NCBI RefSeq assembly: GCF_007747655.1
Contig: NZ_CP036274.1
Coordinates: 3,844,001-3,908,000, forward strand
Direction: 5' to 3'
DNA from: Anatilimnocola aggregata
GTDB taxonomy: Bacteria; Planctomycetota; Planctomycetia; Pirellulales; Pirellulaceae
DNA length: 64,000 nucleotides
Shown here one piece after another: positions 8,498 to 17,394 of the stretch. A program made the position numbers and the translations under genes. Positions within the stretch are counted from its first letter, which is position 1; each line of letters opens with the position of its first letter. Below the pieces are notes generated by a model. That model was not told where the DNA came from and did not search any database. It worked only from the letters and a program-made list of their open reading frames with translations.

Positions 8498-8613
8498 GAC
8501 GTATAACTCCGAGAGAGAGGTGGTGCGTGCATGCGGAGACGTACCGGTGTCGCTATCGCTATTCTACGGGCGCGAGATAGCGGGGTGGCAAGTCGATTCT
8601 CGGAATCGCCAAC

Positions 8614-9789
8614 TTAGCTCGCAGCTGCCACAGCGGTCTGCTCGGCCGTGCGAGCCTCGGCAACGGGAGCAGCCTCGTCGCCCTTGAATCGGCACCACTC
8701 GTCTGCCACGAATTGCTTCATCGTTTGGCGAAACACCGCCTGGCTGAAGCGCTCTGCCTGGGCACGAATCACGTCGGGGTCGAACTTCATTGTTTCAAAG
8801 CGGCGAACAGCGTCGACTAATGAAGCTGGAGTCTTCTCAGGGAAGAACGTCCCGGTTTTTCCCTCGACCACCGTTTCGAGCGCGCCCCCCACACCAAAGG
8901 CGACCACGGGAGTACCGTTGGCCATTGCCTCGATTGGCACGATGCCAAAGTCTTCTTCGGCCGGAAAAATAAAGCCCTTCGCCCGACCGTACAAGCGCGG
9001 CAGATCGGCATCGGGCACACGACCGAGGAACTCAATGTTCGACTTGGCGCGCGGCTTATGCTTGGTGATTTCTTCGCCCGTTCCTGCCACCTTTAGCGGC
9101 AGACCCAGTTCATTAAAGGCATCGACGGCCAGATCGAGCCGCTTGTACGCGACCTGCCGGCCAACAATCAGATAATAATCATCCCGTTCGCGCGAAACTT
9201 CGAACTGGTCGACGTTCACTGGCGCGTGAATGACCGTCGAACTCTTGTGGTAATACTTGGCGATTCGCGCTTGAACAAAGCGCGAATTGGCGACGAAGGA
9301 GTCAACCGTTTGAGCGCCTTGGTAGTCCATTCGCCGCAGCCAGCCGATCATCAGCGGCAGCAAGCCCTTTACCAACCAGTTCAACTTGCCGAACGGCGGA
9401 TGCGCCAAATACCACTCGTAGTCACTCCAGTAGTAGCGCACGGGCGTATGGCAGTAGCAGATGTGCAACGTCTGTTCGCCGGTCTTCACGTACTTCGATT
9501 CGGCGCTGCAGGAAGAAATGACGATGTCGTAGTCGGAGAGATCGAGACCGCGAAACGCCCAGGCGCGAAAGACCGAGAAGAGCTGATGTTTGCGCTTGGC
9601 CAGCGAGATACGATCGAGCCAGGTGGGGCGAATGTCGGCGTTTTTGAATTCGGGAAACTTCTCCGGCACATAGTTGGCAGTGTAGATCGGCGCATTGGGG
9701 TACATCTCGTGCAACTCGAGCAGCACTTTTTCAGCGCCCCCGGGCGAGACAAGCCAATCGTGAACTAAAGCAATTCGCGGCTCGGGCAT
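8614..9789 (-). CDS. Glycosyltransferase family 4 (WbaZ-like)
   Basis: A cytoplasmic GT-B glycosyltransferase of about 390 residues. The N terminus RIALVHDWLVSPGGAEKVL is typical of WbaZ-type mannosyl-like transferases. It is followed by ISSCSAESKYV, CYCHTPVRYYW, the C-terminal nucleotide-sugar fold start YYLIVGRQVAYKRLDLAV, and EEDFGIVPIEAMANGTPVVAF with the family E-x7-E pattern. The ATG at 9789 is preferred over the frame's first ATG (9837) because homology-like sequence begins right after it. It is last in the minus-strand exopolysaccharide set, 70 bp downstream of the next glycosyltransferase. Donor sugar and linkage cannot be told. The tail (EARTAEQTAVAAAS) is low complexity. Confidence 0.9.
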   Translation of the reverse strand: MPEPRIALVHDWLVSPGGAEKVLLELHEMYPNAPIYTANYVPEKFPEFKNADIRPTWLDRISLAKRKHQLFSVFRAWAFRGLDLSDYDIVISSCSAESKYVKTGEQTLHICYCHTPVRYYWSDYEWYLAHPPFGKLNWLVKGLLPLMIGWLRRMDYQGAQTVDSFVANSRFVQARIAKYYHKSSTVIHAPVNVDQFEVSRERDDYYLIVGRQVAYKRLDLAVDAFNELGLPLKVAGTGEEITKHKPRAKSNIEFLGRVPDADLPRLYGRAKGFIFPAEEDFGIVPIEAMANGTPVVAFGVGGALETVVEGKTGTFFPEKTPASLVDAVRRFETMKFDPDVIRAQAERFSQAVFRQTMKQFVADEWCRFKGDEAAPVAEARTAEQTAVAAAS

Positions 9790-9859
9790 CGAACTTCTAC
9801 TTTCAAGCGACTTCGTCGCAGCAACTCGGTATTTCAAGGAGACTAGGTGGCCGCGGAGA

Positions 9860-10873
9860 TTAGCTGGCCGCAGCGAGGATATTCCAGGTCTTACGTGCCG
9901 CGTCGTCCCAGCTAAAGGTTTGAGCGCGAATCAATCCTTGCTCGCGCATTTTGGCACGCAGCGCCGCATCGGTGGCCAACTGTTGCATGGCGGCAGCAAT
10001 GCTTTCGATCTGCAGCGGGTCGACGAGGATAGCTGCGTCACCAGCGACTTCGGGAAGTGAGGTGGTATTGCTGCAGATCACCGGCACGCCGCAGGCCATC
10101 GCTTCAATCACCGGCAAGCCAAAACCTTCGTACAGGGACGGGCAGGCAAAAAACTCAGCTCCGGCATAAACGGCGGGCAAGAGGTCATCGCCCACATAGC
10201 CGGCCAGATGGACGTTTTTGGGGGGCTCGGTCAGGCCAATGTTGTCGTAAATGTTGTCGCGGGCACCCACGATGACCAGGTGCAAATCGTCCGGACGATT
10301 CTGCATCGCCGACCAACTCTGCAGCAATCGCAGCAAATTCTTGCGTGGCTCCAGCGAACAAACGCAGAGCGCGTAACGCGACGGAAGTTTCAACTCCTCA
10401 CGGGCCCGCGCAACTTGTTCCGCGGGCTGAGGACGGAACTGCGGGCCGACGCCACAAGAGACCACTTCCACTTTCTCTTCGGGAACGCGGCAGTGTTCGA
10501 CAATCCGTTGCTTCGAAAAGTGCGAGACAGTGATGATTCGTTGCACCCGCCGAGCTAAGCGCGGCACCAACCACTGATACCAGGCGGCAAATCCTCGTGT
10601 GAAACACTCTGCGCGATCGACAAAGGCCGTATCGTGAATCGTAACCACTTGCTTGCGCACCGCGATCGGTCCCGTCGTGCAAGGCGACCACAGCAGGCCT
10701 TTTGCCATCGTCGGCAATCGCAACTGTTCCCACAAATGACCGCTGGCACCTTTGCCACCCAGGTTCGGCTTCAAGATGGGGACCGGTTCCCAGCGCGAAA
10801 CGATTTCGCGCGCGTAACGCTGCACGCCGGTCAAACGCTGAACGAGATAGCGGCCATTCACACAGGGAAGCAT
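9860..10873 (-). CDS. Glycosyltransferase family 4 (group 1)
   Basis: A 337-residue GT-B enzyme: GVQRYAREI near the N terminus, VVTIHDTAFV, IITVSHFSKQRIVEH, the donor-domain motif CSLEPRKNLLRLLQSW, and CPSLYEGFGLPVIEAMACGVPV with the conserved glutamates. The start at 10873 is set by GGGAGG 7 nt upstream and by the 1-nt stop/start overlap (TGATG) with the Wzy-like gene; the longer open frame upstream is out-of-frame read-through of that gene. The overlap means coupled translation within the exopolysaccharide operon. It probably adds one sugar to the lipid-linked repeat unit at the cytoplasmic face. Confidence 0.92.
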   Translation of the reverse strand: MLPCVNGRYLVQRLTGVQRYAREIVSRWEPVPILKPNLGGKGASGHLWEQLRLPTMAKGLLWSPCTTGPIAVRKQVVTIHDTAFVDRAECFTRGFAAWYQWLVPRLARRVQRIITVSHFSKQRIVEHCRVPEEKVEVVSCGVGPQFRPQPAEQVARAREELKLPSRYALCVCSLEPRKNLLRLLQSWSAMQNRPDDLHLVIVGARDNIYDNIGLTEPPKNVHLAGYVGDDLLPAVYAGAEFFACPSLYEGFGLPVIEAMACGVPVICSNTTSLPEVAGDAAILVDPLQIESIAAAMQQLATDAALRAKMREQGLIRAQTFSWDDAARKTWNILAAAS

Positions 10874-12213
10874 CAGGAGCCTCCCTGCGTGAGCAGAGTT
10901 GGGGAAGCAGTTTCGGCAACTTGCTGCAACTGTTGTGCTTTGCGAGCAGCCAGCGAAGCGCGGTAGCCGAGCCAGACAATGACGACCAGCGGCGCGAGCA
11001 CGCGTGGATGCGTTAGATAAATAAAGCGGGGCATTTCGAGCAGGCTGAGGAACACAATAGGAAACAGGAGTTGGCCCACGAGCGAACCTTCTAAATAGCC
11101 GCGATAGGCCCAGCCCAAGACGGCACCGAAGGCGACCCACCAAACGAGCGAACCGAGCGGGCCGTAGTCGCGGATCGGCTCGAACAGGCCGCAAGGGCTG
11201 TTGTATTCGACGTTGGCGTACTGCTTGAGCATATCCGTATGGGCCTGCGGAGCATCGATCCCCGTCAGTGCTTGATACGAAAGGGGCGACTTCTCGACCG
11301 GCGGAAACTCCCACAGCGCGTCTATCGTCGCCAATGGAATTGGTCGCTGACCTTCGCGCTCCCAACCCAACGCGCCATTGTTCTGCGAGGTGCTGTAGTA
11401 GCCCCCGATGCGCCAGACGGTGAACTCGGCATACGAAGTGAATTCGTTGCGATAGTGTCGCCAACTGCGAAAGTATTCGAAGACACCAAACAGGACGACG
11501 ACGCCCATCAGCCCGACGAGGGGGGCTGCGCGAAACGCGTTCTTCATCCAAGGACTCAGGGGCCGCGCGAGCCAGTATTGCCTGAGCAGCAACACACCGG
11601 CAGGGACGGCAACTTCAATCAGCGCCAGCCGTTCGTGAAAGAGAAGTGCCCGCATCAGGGCCAGGCCTGCGATCACCGCAATGTATTTGCGCACATACTT
11701 CAGGCCGCGAAAATCGAGCCAAAGCCCGAGCAAGACGCAGCTAATGCCGAACTGAGTGGCGGTTGTTACGCCGGGCAGAAAGACGACTACTTCGCCAGCC
11801 AATTCGCGCGAAACTTCATTCGGCGGCGCTAGCAAGTTCTCCATAATCACGCCGAGCGACAATCCGTTTTGCAGGCCGCGCAAGAGCAAGATTGCATAGG
11901 CTGCGGTCGTCAGAATGAATGTGGCAAAGAACCACCATTCAACGTCCTTGACGATCGCGTCACCAGATTCGCCGCGCTGGCGATGCCATCCGCAGCCAAT
12001 CCGGCGACCAATTTCCAAGGCCAACCAGGCTGAGAGGGCAATCCACCAATGCTCGCCGCGCAAGTACTTGGGTGTGTCGTAAAGGGCGTAGCTTTGTTCC
12101 GACAGGTACAAAGCCATGGCGAAGGTGCCGACGGTTCCCAAGCCAAATATCCATGACGGATTGAGCCACCAAAGGCGGTTCAGCGGTGTCAGAGGTTGAT
12201 TGGTCGAGATCAT
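10873..12213 (-). CDS. Polytopic membrane protein, probable O-antigen/exopolysaccharide polymerase (Wzy-like)
   Basis: A 446-residue protein with about 9-11 hydrophobic helices and a large loop (about 260-370) rich in aromatic and charged residues, the topology of Wzy-type polymerases and O-antigen ligases. Sequence is poorly conserved in this group, so the call rests on topology and position: it lies between the initiating sugar-phosphate transferase and two glycosyltransferases, overlapping the next gene by one base. If correct, it polymerises lipid-linked repeat units on the periplasmic side. No Wzx flippase or Wza/Wzc exporter is present in the window, so the pathway must be completed elsewhere. 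Confidence 0.65.
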   Translation of the reverse strand: MISTNQPLTPLNRLWWLNPSWIFGLGTVGTFAMALYLSEQSYALYDTPKYLRGEHWWIALSAWLALEIGRRIGCGWHRQRGESGDAIVKDVEWWFFATFILTTAAYAILLLRGLQNGLSLGVIMENLLAPPNEVSRELAGEVVVFLPGVTTATQFGISCVLLGLWLDFRGLKYVRKYIAVIAGLALMRALLFHERLALIEVAVPAGVLLLRQYWLARPLSPWMKNAFRAAPLVGLMGVVVLFGVFEYFRSWRHYRNEFTSYAEFTVWRIGGYYSTSQNNGALGWEREGQRPIPLATIDALWEFPPVEKSPLSYQALTGIDAPQAHTDMLKQYANVEYNSPCGLFEPIRDYGPLGSLVWWVAFGAVLGWAYRGYLEGSLVGQLLFPIVFLSLLEMPRFIYLTHPRVLAPLVVIVWLGYRASLAARKAQQLQQVAETASPTLLTQGGS

Positions 12214-12342
12214 GGCACAGAAGGGCCGTTTTCAACGGGCAAAACAGAATGCGCCGGTGGCTACCGATTGAAGCTGCTGGCAACGTGGCCGCTAAGTAGC
12301 AAGCCAGGTTTCAGTCTAATCGAAGGAGCAGTTTTGCCGAGA

Positions 12343-12357
12343 GGCGGCAAAGCCGCC
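12343..12357 (-). other. GC hairpin in the wbaP-wzy spacer
   Basis: GGCGGC-AAA-GCCGCC, a perfect 6-bp stem with a 3-nt loop, lies 15 nt past the wbaP stop and before the Wzy-like gene. There is no T tract, so it is more likely an mRNA-processing or attenuation structure than a full terminator. Confidence 0.35.
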
Positions 12358-12372
12358 GAATCGCAGTCTGCC

Positions 12373-13911
12373 CTAGAAAGCACCTTCGCGCAGCAATACA
12401 ACCCGCACGGTACTCACTAGAATGTGCAGATCGAGCCAGAGCGACCAGTTGCGGACGTAATAAGCGTCGAAATCGATCCGCTGCTCATAGGTGGTCTTAT
12501 TGCGACCAGAAATTTGCCAAAGGCCTGTCAGCCCAGGCGTCACAGCCACATATTGCTCGTAGCAATCGCCGTATTTCTCGATCTCGGCTTGTACGATTGG
12601 CCGCGGACCAACGAGGCTCATATCCCCTTGGAAGATGTTCCACAATTGCGGCAGTTCATCGAGACTGGTCTTGCGAATAAACCGGCCGATCCAGGTGATC
12701 CGGGGATCTTTTTTCAGCTTATGGTCTGCTTCCCATTCGGCCCGCAGGACCGGGTCTTTCGCGAGCAAGTCCTTCAGCACCTGATCGGCATTCGGCACCA
12801 TGCTGCGAAACTTCCACGCGCGAAAGCGCCGGCCGTGACGGCCAACCCGCTCTTGCGAGTAGAAGATCGGGCCCGGCGAACCGAGGCGAATCGCGGCGGC
12901 AATAAATAACAACAGGGGCGAAGCCAGCAACGCGCCGACACTGACAATCAGCACGTCGCAAACGCGCTTGGTAACGAGCGCGGCAGGTGAAAGAAGGCCC
13001 ACTTGCATGGCGAGTGCTGGTTGACCAGCCACTTCGCCCGCGGTGGCCCACAAATGCGGCATCCCTTGCGATTCGGGCATGACTATCCAATGGCGAATTC
13101 CCATTCCACCGCGCGAAATCATCCGCCGCGTATCGTCGTCGAAGTGCGGAGACATCGCCAGCACGGCGGTATCCACGCCATGTTCTTTGGCAATCTCCGA
13201 CACATCGTCGAATTGACCGAGGTAACCTTCGACTTCGCCGCTTGTGGCGGGCGAAATGACATCTTCGACAATTCCGACCGGACGCAACCCCATGGCAGGA
13301 AATCGCTGCATTTGACGATAGGCAGCCAGTCCGCGGCGACTGCCGCCAACCACGATCACTCTCCGGCCCCACCAGTTTGCCCGGCCCGCAGTCATCCGCA
13401 CGATGGTCCGGGTCAGCGGAGCGACGAGGGCAAAAACGAGGCTGGAGAAAATCAGGGCGACGCACGCGCCGACTGAGATATCTGGCATGGCAAAGAGCAA
13501 CGTGCCGAGCAGGCAGATGGTCACGAGGCTGGTAAGAAACACGATCCGCAACTCGGCGGCGGGGCGGAGCTGCAGCGCGCGATACAAGCCCTGCGACTGG
13601 AGTGCCAACAGCATGGCCGCAGAGTAACCAGTTGCCAAACGGAGCGATGTTTCGTTGGGCCAACCCCAGGCATTTCGCCACCAGGCGACAACGAGGGCGG
13701 CAACAGCCAAGCCAGTCAGAACTGCGGCCAGATCAGCAATCACCAGGCAGACCGTCATCGGCCAGCCATTGCGAGTGCCGCGAACCGGCAAGGGGCGTGA
13801 CGCCGGCGCGCCGCGCTCGTCGAGTAAATGATCGATCCCCGCAGTTTGCGAAGATGGGCGCAATGCGCGCGCAGAAGCAGATACGGAAGTACTTAGATTT
13901 TCTGGAGTCAT
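12373..13911 (-). CDS. wbaP: Undecaprenyl-phosphate sugar phosphotransferase (WbaP/exopolysaccharide polyprenyl glycosylphosphotransferase)
   Basis: The initiating enzyme of polysaccharide assembly, transferring a sugar-1-phosphate to undecaprenyl phosphate. About 512 residues: four N-terminal membrane helices (roughly 50-160), a Rossmann-like central domain ([20 protein letters not shown]), and the C-terminal catalytic domain with its re-entrant helix ([20 protein letters not shown]). Motifs seen are [50 protein letters not shown] and [12 protein letters not shown]. Length and layout match WbaP (Gal-1-P) rather than the short PglC form, but the sugar is not certain. It is the first gene of the minus-strand set, and a perfect 9-bp inverted repeat lies 19-46 nt before its ATG. 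Confidence 0.93.
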   Translation of the reverse strand: MTPENLSTSVSASARALRPSSQTAGIDHLLDERGAPASRPLPVRGTRNGWPMTVCLVIADLAAVLTGLAVAALVVAWWRNAWGWPNETSLRLATGYSAAMLLALQSQGLYRALQLRPAAELRIVFLTSLVTICLLGTLLFAMPDISVGACVALIFSSLVFALVAPLTRTIVRMTAGRANWWGRRVIVVGGSRRGLAAYRQMQRFPAMGLRPVGIVEDVISPATSGEVEGYLGQFDDVSEIAKEHGVDTAVLAMSPHFDDDTRRMISRGGMGIRHWIVMPESQGMPHLWATAGEVAGQPALAMQVGLLSPAALVTKRVCDVLIVSVGALLASPLLLFIAAAIRLGSPGPIFYSQERVGRHGRRFRAWKFRSMVPNADQVLKDLLAKDPVLRAEWEADHKLKKDPRITWIGRFIRKTSLDELPQLWNIFQGDMSLVGPRPIVQAEIEKYGDCYEQYVAVTPGLTGLWQISGRNKTTYEQRIDFDAYYVRNWSLWLDLHILVSTVRVVLLREGAF

Positions 13912-13929
13912 AATCTCAGTGAGCGAGGC

Positions 13930-13957
13930 ACTTTCATCATCTGCCGGAGATGAAAGT
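13930..13957. promoter_or_regulatory. 9-bp perfect inverted repeat upstream of wbaP
   Basis: ACTTTCATC (13930-13938) and GATGAAAGT (13949-13957) are exact complements 10 nt apart. The element sits 19-46 nt before the wbaP start, in the position of an operator or a 5'-UTR hairpin. An alternative inner pairing (TCATCT/AGATGA) also exists. Confidence 0.5.
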
Positions 13958-14161
13958 ACCGAATTCCGCTCACATGTCCTGGGGGGTAGTCAAAGCTTGC
14001 TAAGCACGGCTCGCAGTCACTGAACCCAGGTAGGAGAGGGTTTAACCAGTTGACTGTTGGCTGGAAGCAGGATTTGGCTGGGTGGTTTTTGGTAGGAAAA
14101 TTCCGTACGGTTAACCTGGGAAGTTTTCAGAGTAGTTTGACGATCCGGCAATGTCTAGGGG

Positions 14162-14176
14162 ATCGTTTCGAACGAT
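14162..14176. promoter_or_regulatory. Palindrome ATCGTT-TCG-AACGAT
   Basis: Two perfect 6-bp arms around TCG, about 130 nt before the HTH-EIIA start. It could be an operator for that regulator or its neighbours; function is inferred from symmetry and place only. Confidence 0.3.
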
Positions 14177-14308
14177 TTAGCTCCTAAACAGAAAAGTCAT
14201 GAAAGTTCCTGGCACCTTCCTTTCCATCTGGACACTAACCGCCCGGGTGGGTCAAAATCGAAGCCCCTGCACCGCTTCCCCCTCGCTGAACGCCCACTGA
14301 ACCTTCCC

Positions 14309-15022
14309 ATGAGCCGCGACGACTTCGATATCGAGAGCCTGGCAAAGTATCTCCACTTGATGCCTAACCAGGTGCAACGCATGGCGGAACGCGGCACCGT
14401 TCCCGGTCGGCGAATTGGTGGCGAATGGCGGTTTTCGCTGGCAGAAATCCATCATTGGCTAGAAGACCGCATCGGAGCGGCGGACGAAGAAGACCTGCAA
14501 AATGTCGAGGGGGTGTTGAACCGCCAGGCGCGTGAAGCCCAGTCGTCGGTTCGCATTGCCGAAATGCTGTCACCGGCCGGAATCGCCTTGCCGCTCGAAG
14601 CCCGGACCAAGGCTTCGGTCATTAGCGACATGTGCGAATTGGCCGCTAGCACCGGTTTTTTGTGGGATCCTGAGAAGATGGCGGAGGCTGTCAAAATGCG
14701 GGAAAGCCTCCATCCCACTGCCATGGAAAGTGGTGTGGCGCTCTTGCATCCCCGTCGCCCCTTGCCACACATCCTGGCCCAGCCCTTTATTGCCCTCGGT
14801 CGCACTTATCAGGGAATTCCGTTCGGAGCGGAAGGAGGCCAATTAACTGACCTTTTCTTCCTGATCTGTTCCGTCGATGATGCCGGCCACCTGCGGACCC
14901 TGGCTCGGCTCAGTCGCCTGCTCGGTTCGCCCGGTTTTATGGAAGCTTTGCGATTCTCCGAAACTCCAGCTGACCTGATTGCCGAAGTCGGCCGGTTAGA
15001 AATCCTGCTGCCCGATCTCTAG
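14309..15022 (+). CDS. Helix-turn-helix (excisionase/MerR-like) domain fused to a PTS EIIA(Ntr)-type domain
   Basis: A 237-residue two-domain regulator. Residues ~5-52 (DIESLAKYLHLMPNQVQRMA, VPGRRIGGEWRFSLAEIHHW) form the winged helix typical of excisionase-type DNA-binding modules. A linker (~55-80) leads to a PtsN-like EIIA domain (~82-235): ADALAT-like motifs are absent, but MRES (130-133) and GVALLHPRR with His147 at the phosphorylation position are retained, followed by DLFFLICSVDDAGHLRTLARLSRLL. EIIA(Ntr) proteins relay phosphate from PTS-Ntr and regulate by protein contact. Linking one to DNA binding suggests phosphorylation-sensed transcription control, an inference. It is divergent from the exopolysaccharide genes and 13 bp ahead of the receiver-like gene. 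Confidence 0.85.
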   Translation: MSRDDFDIESLAKYLHLMPNQVQRMAERGTVPGRRIGGEWRFSLAEIHHWLEDRIGAADEEDLQNVEGVLNRQAREAQSSVRIAEMLSPAGIALPLEARTKASVISDMCELAASTGFLWDPEKMAEAVKMRESLHPTAMESGVALLHPRRPLPHILAQPFIALGRTYQGIPFGAEGGQLTDLFFLICSVDDAGHLRTLARLSRLLGSPGFMEALRFSETPADLIAEVGRLEILLPDL

Positions 15023-15035
15023 TCGTGATGGGGCA

Positions 15036-15824
15036 GTGAACCGATTCACGCCCATGCTTATCACCACCGTTGGCCAGCACTTGTCGCCCGAACTCGTGGC
15101 GTACGAACGGGAACTGCGAAAGTTCTCGGTCATCTATGCGTTCGAGCGAACCAGCGACGTGCTGGCTGCCTGGCAAGTCGCCCGCGAGCAACCCCTGCCA
15201 CGGTCTCACACGTCCGCTGCGGTGGTTTGGTTGCAATCACGCTCGGGGGATTTTCAGCAGACCGAGGTGGACGCCATTCGCGATGCCTCGCCGACTACGG
15301 AGCGGGTCGTCGTAACAGGCTGTTGGAGCGAAGGAGAAAAGCGGAGCGGCCGACCACTCGGCGACGTTGCCCGCATCGCCTGGCATCAGCCGCCGCATGT
15401 GTTGCTTTCGCTCGTGGGCTGGAAGGGGACTGCAACTCAATCTGCTAACAGTGAGTGGCTGGTTATTCATGCAGCTAGTCAAACCGACTATCAAGGACTC
15501 GCCGCCCTCTGTGCGTCGCTAAACTATCGGACGATTTGGCAGCCGCCACACATGCCGGCGATTTGCAGCGAACCGCCGGTTCGTCTCTTTGAAGATTGGC
15601 GATGCTGGGAGGATTGGCAGGTCGCAAAAAAATCAGCTGCTACAAAAATGCCTGCGGCAGAGATTCTGCTGCTAAGTTTTCCGCGGCCCAGCGATTTGAA
15701 GCGGGCCGCGAAGCTCGGCATCGGGCATGTGATTGCCCAGCCATTCGCCAGGGAAGAATTGGGCGCAGCATTCAATCGAATCTCGACTGCTCACCGACAA
15801 ACGCCCATTCGGCTGGCGGCGTAG
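15036..15824 (+). CDS. Hypothetical protein with a degenerate response-regulator receiver-like C terminus
   Basis: About 262 residues, soluble, no signal peptide. Residues ~205-250 (EILLLSFPRPSDLKRAAKLG, IGHVIAQPFAREELGAAFNRI) look like the last third of a receiver domain, with the usual lysine of the KPF motif replaced by Gln (AQPF). A clear phospho-acceptor Asp is not seen. The first half (SVIYAFERTSDVLAAWQVA) may be a second receiver-like fold. It would therefore act without classical phosphotransfer. GTG 15036 and ATG 15054 are both possible starts and neither has a good ribosome-binding site. It follows the HTH-EIIA gene by 13 bp and is probably co-transcribed. Alternative: an unrelated Rossmann-type protein. 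Confidence 0.65.
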   Translation: MNRFTPMLITTVGQHLSPELVAYERELRKFSVIYAFERTSDVLAAWQVAREQPLPRSHTSAAVVWLQSRSGDFQQTEVDAIRDASPTTERVVVTGCWSEGEKRSGRPLGDVARIAWHQPPHVLLSLVGWKGTATQSANSEWLVIHAASQTDYQGLAALCASLNYRTIWQPPHMPAICSEPPVRLFEDWRCWEDWQVAKKSAATKMPAAEILLLSFPRPSDLKRAAKLGIGHVIAQPFAREELGAAFNRISTAHRQTPIRLAA

Positions 15825-15827
15825 GTC

Positions 15828-17333
15828 TCACTTCCCTTCTTTTCTCCACTGCTTCATCTGAGCAACATTTTTCTCGACAGCGGGGTTCCCGCGGCCAAGA
15901 TAGCTGGCCATATCGCTGTCGTAGCGCGATTCGGTTTCGGGCGTTTGACCAAGGTCGCCCGTCTCCTTGATCCAACGATCGAGTCGCTGACGCAGTTTTT
16001 CCAGCATGCCCTGATGGTTTGGATCGCCGGCAAGATTGTTGAGCTGATGCGGGTCCGCTTGCCAGTCGTACAACTCTTCTTTGGGGCGGGTGGGGGAGAA
16101 AAGAAGCTTCTCTTGCAAATCGCTCAACTGCTTCATCTCATGCAGAGAACGCAACGTTTGCACAATACTCTTTCCATCTTTGTACGCATTCGGCTGCAGG
16201 TGCGGCCGCTCCGGGTAGCCATTGCGAATGTAGAGCCAGCGGTCGGTGCGCACGCTGCGGAGTTGTTCGACCGTTTCGTCGCAGCGATCGCGGGCAGCGA
16301 ACACTGCGTCGCGCGGCTGATAATCTTTCGCCAGGATATTGCGGGCCTGCATTGTTTTGGGAATTTCAATTCCTGCCGCAGCCAACGACAGTGCAGCCAG
16401 GTCGATGTGCTCGACCAGGTCCTCGCGCGTCACGCCGGCTGCAATGCCAGGGCCGCGAATCACAAGCGGCACATGAGTCCCCTCGTTGTACAAAAACTGC
16501 TTACCCCGAGCATGGCTAATGCCGTGATCGGTCATGAAGATGACCACGGTGTTATCCAGTAGCCCTTCTTTTTCCAAGCGGGCGAGCACCTTTCCCACAT
16601 GCTGATCGGTGAAGCGCACCGCTTCGAGATACGCCGCCCAATCTCCAAGCAGCACCGGATCGCGCGGGTAATACGGGGGCAAGGTGACATCAGCTGGCTT
16701 CACAGCATTGTCGAATTCCGCTGCGGCCCGTTCGCTCAACCGGCGCGCACTGGCGTCGGTACCACCGCGCAACTTTCCACCCGCTAGTTGCACCTGCATG
16801 AAAAACGGTTGATCGGCCTTGCGCTTCGACCAGTCCGCCGAATCGTACATCTTGCTGTCGTATTCAAAGTTGTAATCCGTTTTGCCCAATCCACCCCCGG
16901 CTTGCTTCTTCTTGGCTGGTTGGCCAGCACGCCCCGCATCGGGCAGTCCACTGCCAATGCAGGTGTAGTAGCCGGCCTGCTGAAAGAGGGTGGGAACTGG
17001 AGTCACACCGGTGGGTAAGTGGATCTTCTCCACGCCGCGACCGCTCCGATGATGGTGCGAGCCGATCGTCGTTTGATACATGCCGGTAATCAGCGCCGAG
17101 CGACACGGCGAACAAACCGGCGCGGTGACGAACGCCCGCGAGAACTTCGTTCCTTCTTTCGCCAGTCGATCGACATTGGGCGTCGCGATCAGTTTCTCGC
17201 CATAGCAAGAGAAGTTCGCCGACATGTCGTCGACGATAAACCACAGGACATTCGGACGCTGTTTGACTGCCTCGTCGGCAGTCAGCAAGGTGGTGCAAAA
17301 ACACAGTACGACGAAAGAGTAGATACGAAACAT
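15828..17333 (-). CDS. Sulfatase (type I, formylglycine-dependent), exported
   Basis: A 501-residue arylsulfatase-family hydrolase that removes sulfate esters, probably from sulfated polysaccharides in the periplasm or outside. The signal peptide occupies about residues 1-19. Metal-binding D35-D36 (FIVDDM) and the maturation motif C74-S-P-C-R78 are present, with Cys74 the residue converted to formylglycine. MTDHGISHARGKQFLYNEG gives the distal metal site, and the C-terminal sulfatase region (EELYDWQADPHQLNNLAGD) is intact. Planctomycetes carry many such enzymes. It lies last in a minus-strand run and follows a DUF1501 protein by 61 bp. The anaerobic or aerobic maturase is not in the window. 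Confidence 0.95.
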   Translation of the reverse strand: MFRIYSFVVLCFCTTLLTADEAVKQRPNVLWFIVDDMSANFSCYGEKLIATPNVDRLAKEGTKFSRAFVTAPVCSPCRSALITGMYQTTIGSHHHRSGRGVEKIHLPTGVTPVPTLFQQAGYYTCIGSGLPDAGRAGQPAKKKQAGGGLGKTDYNFEYDSKMYDSADWSKRKADQPFFMQVQLAGGKLRGGTDASARRLSERAAAEFDNAVKPADVTLPPYYPRDPVLLGDWAAYLEAVRFTDQHVGKVLARLEKEGLLDNTVVIFMTDHGISHARGKQFLYNEGTHVPLVIRGPGIAAGVTREDLVEHIDLAALSLAAAGIEIPKTMQARNILAKDYQPRDAVFAARDRCDETVEQLRSVRTDRWLYIRNGYPERPHLQPNAYKDGKSIVQTLRSLHEMKQLSDLQEKLLFSPTRPKEELYDWQADPHQLNNLAGDPNHQGMLEKLRQRLDRWIKETGDLGQTPETESRYDSDMASYLGRGNPAVEKNVAQMKQWRKEGK

Positions 17334-17394
17334 GGTGAAATGACCTTCAGTTCACAAGCTGGCAAATTAACTTGGCTGTTAACCGATAAAAATA

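Larger units (their letters stand above)
13912..14308. other. Divergent intergenic region between wbaP and the HTH-EIIA gene
   Basis: About 400 bp carrying the divergent promoters. It contains the inverted repeat at 13930-13957 and a palindrome at 14162-14176. A TTGACG at 14137-14142 resembles a -35 but no good -10 follows at standard spacing. No gene was found. Confidence 0.6.

Noticed and set aside
6980-8506. A 508-codon open frame opposite the aldehyde dehydrogenase
   Set aside because: The reverse strand encodes a canonical ALDH with all motifs; the plus frame has none.
14137-14165. A sigma70-type promoter (TTGACG) for the HTH-EIIA gene
   Set aside because: No acceptable -10 at 16-18 nt spacing.
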